This document shows, piece after piece, positions 62,710 through 64,000 of a DNA stretch of 64,000 bases. The notes beneath the pieces were generated by a model. That model was not told the DNA's origin. It searched no databases and was given only the letters and a program-made list of their open reading frames with translations. This DNA comes from Protaetiibacter intestinalis (lineage in GTDB: Bacteria > Actinomycetota > Actinomycetes > Actinomycetales > Microbacteriaceae): the NCBI RefSeq assembly GCF_003627075.1, contig NZ_CP032630.1, positions 62,001-126,000 on the forward strand, in the 5' to 3' direction. Each line of letters starts with the position of its first letter. Within the stretch, counting starts at the first letter, position 1. Both the position numbers and the translations under genes were made by a program.

Positions 62710-62843
62710 GTTCGAAACTCTACGCAATCCGCGCAATTCTTTGCAGCCCCGCCCCCGATCCGCCCTTCCCGGACCCGGCCGACGCCCCGCATCCGCCCCA
62801 GACCGCGACCAGATCGTTACCTTCCGCCGCCGAACAGCATGAG

Positions 62844-62919
62844 AAATGCAGGAGATTCCACGGATGCGGCCCGGATTCTCGGGGAGCCGCCGCGGCTCAG
62901 CTCGGGTTCTCCTGCATTT
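62844..62919. repeat. palindromic repeat family 5 (76 nt) at the MFS gene end
   Basis: AAATGCAGGAGA (62844-62855) and TCTCCTGCATTT (62908-62919) are perfect 12-nt arms with a 52-nt loop. The right arm codes the last residues of the MFS protein (KMQENPS) and its stop codon (62897-62899) lies in the loop. Only one copy is in the window. Confidence 0.7.
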
Positions 62920-64000
62920 TCGACACCGACGTGCGGATGCCGATGAACGAGACGACGCCGCCGAGGGCGAGGAGGGCTGCGATCACCCACAGCGAGCGGT
63001 GCAGTCCCGCGAGGTCGAGCGCGCCGCCCGTGATGACGCCGAGCATCGCCACCGCGAGCAGGCCCGCGATCCGCGCGACCGCGTTGTTGACGGCGGATGC
63101 GATGCCCGAGCGGGCCGGCTCGATCGCACCGAGGATGGCCGCGGTGAGCGGCGACACCGTGAGGGTGAGGCCCACACCGAACAGCAGGATGCCCGGCAGC
63201 AGCTGGCTCACGTAGTCGAAGGGGTCGCCGATGCGCAGCATGAGCAGCGACGCCGCCGCCATGACGAGCGGCCCCGCGGTCATGAAGACGCGCGGCCCCC
63301 AGCGGCCCGCGAGCGAGCCCGCCCAGCCGGAGCCGACCGCCATGAGGATCGAGATGGGCAGGCTCGCGAGCCCCGCGAGGGTCGCCGGCAGCCCGGCGCC
63401 CTGCTGCAGGTACACCGAGATCACGAAGGAGTTGAGCCCGAGCGCGCCGTAGACGAAGAAGGTCGCGAGGTTGCCCCAGCCGAAGTCGCGGATGCGGAAC
63501 AGCCCGAGCGGCATCATGGGGCGCGCGCTCCGGTGCTGGTGCACGAGGAAGCCCGCGAAGGCGGCCACGCCGCCGAGCCCCGCGGCGAGCACCGAGGCGT
63601 TCCAGCCGAGCCGGGGCTGCTCGATGAGGGCGTAGACGATGCCCCCGAGCCCCACCGCGCACAGCACCGCGCCGAGCACGTCGATGCGCACGCCGGGCGC
63701 GTGCACGTCGCGGCGTCCGAGCAGCGCGAGCAGCCAGAACACGAGCCCGATCGGCACGACGTTGACGACGAACGCCCAGCGCCACGACAGCAGGTCGACG
63801 AACAGGCCGCCGACGAGCGGGCCGGCGAGCAGCGACGCCGAGGTGAGCGCCGTCCAGGTGCCGATCGCCTTCGCCTGGGCGGCGCCCGAGAAGGTCGAGG
63901 TGATGAGGGCGAGCGAGCTCGGCACGAGCAGCGCCCCGCCCACCCCCTGCAGCCCGCGGGCGAGGATGAGCACGAGCGGGTCGGGGGCGAGCGCGATGAC
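62897..64000 (-). CDS. MFS drug exporter, DHA2 (EmrB/QacA) type, partial at right edge
   Basis: The last ~367 residues of a multidrug:proton antiporter of the 14-helix DHA2 family. LARGLQGVGGALLVPSSLAL is the motif C region, GPLVGGLFVDLLSWRWAFVVN follows (GPLVGG then SWRWAF), and the C-terminal helices are complete. The N terminus lies beyond base 64000. The last seven residues and stop are within a family 5 palindrome. Confidence 0.9.
   Translation of the reverse strand, partial: VIALAPDPLVLILARGLQGVGGALLVPSSLALITSTFSGAAQAKAIGTWTALTSASLLAGPLVGGLFVDLLSWRWAFVVNVVPIGLVFWLLALLGRRDVHAPGVRIDVLGAVLCAVGLGGIVYALIEQPRLGWNASVLAAGLGGVAAFAGFLVHQHRSARPMMPLGLFRIRDFGWGNLATFFVYGALGLNSFVISVYLQQGAGLPATLAGLASLPISILMAVGSGWAGSLAGRWGPRVFMTAGPLVMAAASLLMLRIGDPFDYVSQLLPGILLFGVGLTLTVSPLTAAILGAIEPARSGIASAVNNAVARIAGLLAVAMLGVITGGALDLAGLHRSLWVIAALLALGGVVSFIGIRTSVSKMQENPS

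Overview
The window is a very GC-rich (roughly 70%+) bacterial chromosome segment with dense, strongly biased coding, ATGA/GTGA start-stop overlaps and many promoters of actinobacterial type. The gene order leuA ... era-corC-ybeY-phoH-HIT-rsmE-dnaJ-hrcA ... hemW ... lepA ... rpsT/holA-comEC-comEA-leuS is a conserved actinobacterial housekeeping block, here almost entirely on the minus strand. The long-form LeuA, the linked HrcA/DnaJ pair and the style of the intergenic repeats suggest a Microbacteriaceae-like actinobacterium. The family-level placement is an inference.

Layout. 1-2.1 kb: a TetR repressor diverging from a macrolide-type glycosyltransferase, with a perfect inverted repeat over the promoter. 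2.3-4.2 kb: leuA, preceded by a short leader peptide with four consecutive Leu codons (attenuation). 4.2-13.2 kb: an accessory signalling/transport block (DrrAB-type exporter, AfsR-like regulator, MacB/FtsX-type ABC exporter, NarL-type two-component system). 13.2-24.4 kb: era, corC, ybeY, phoH, HIT, rsmE, dnaJ, hrcA, hemW, interrupted by a VanZ-RDD gene and a VapBC toxin-antitoxin pair, plus two DUF4870 genes. 24.4-31.5 kb: two DUF1990 paralogues and a translationally coupled cassette of ECF sigma factor, single-pass Cys-rich protein, giant ABC permease and ATPase. 31.5-42.6 kb: lepA, a Nudix gene, rpsT, holA, comEC/comEA, leuS, yaeQ. 42.9-48.5 kb: pabB diverging from pabC-dedA-metY-LLM monooxygenase. 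48.6-51.7 kb: an OpuC-type osmoprotectant ABC operon. 51.9-56.3 kb: TetR, App1-type phosphatase, an AlkZ-like winged-helix protein, a GH3 lipoprotein. 56.3-62.7 kb: alpha-glucoside uptake and hydrolysis operon with a LacI repressor. 62.9-64.0 kb: the 3' part of an MFS drug exporter running off the right edge.

Two themes run through the window. First, at least six arm families of long inverted repeats (12-20 nt arms, total span usually 68-82 nt, constant within a family) sit at gene 3' ends. Several supply or surround stop codons, and one unrelated repeat lies in frame inside pabB. They look like REPIN-type mini-elements and are the strongest candidate for something undescribed here. Second, many genes have a -10-like hexamer exactly 6-7 nt upstream of the start codon, implying leaderless mRNAs. 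In pabB/pabC the two divergent start codons are only 11 bp apart, each -10 box reaching the other gene's start codon.

No tRNA, rRNA, CRISPR array, intact insertion sequence or prophage was seen.
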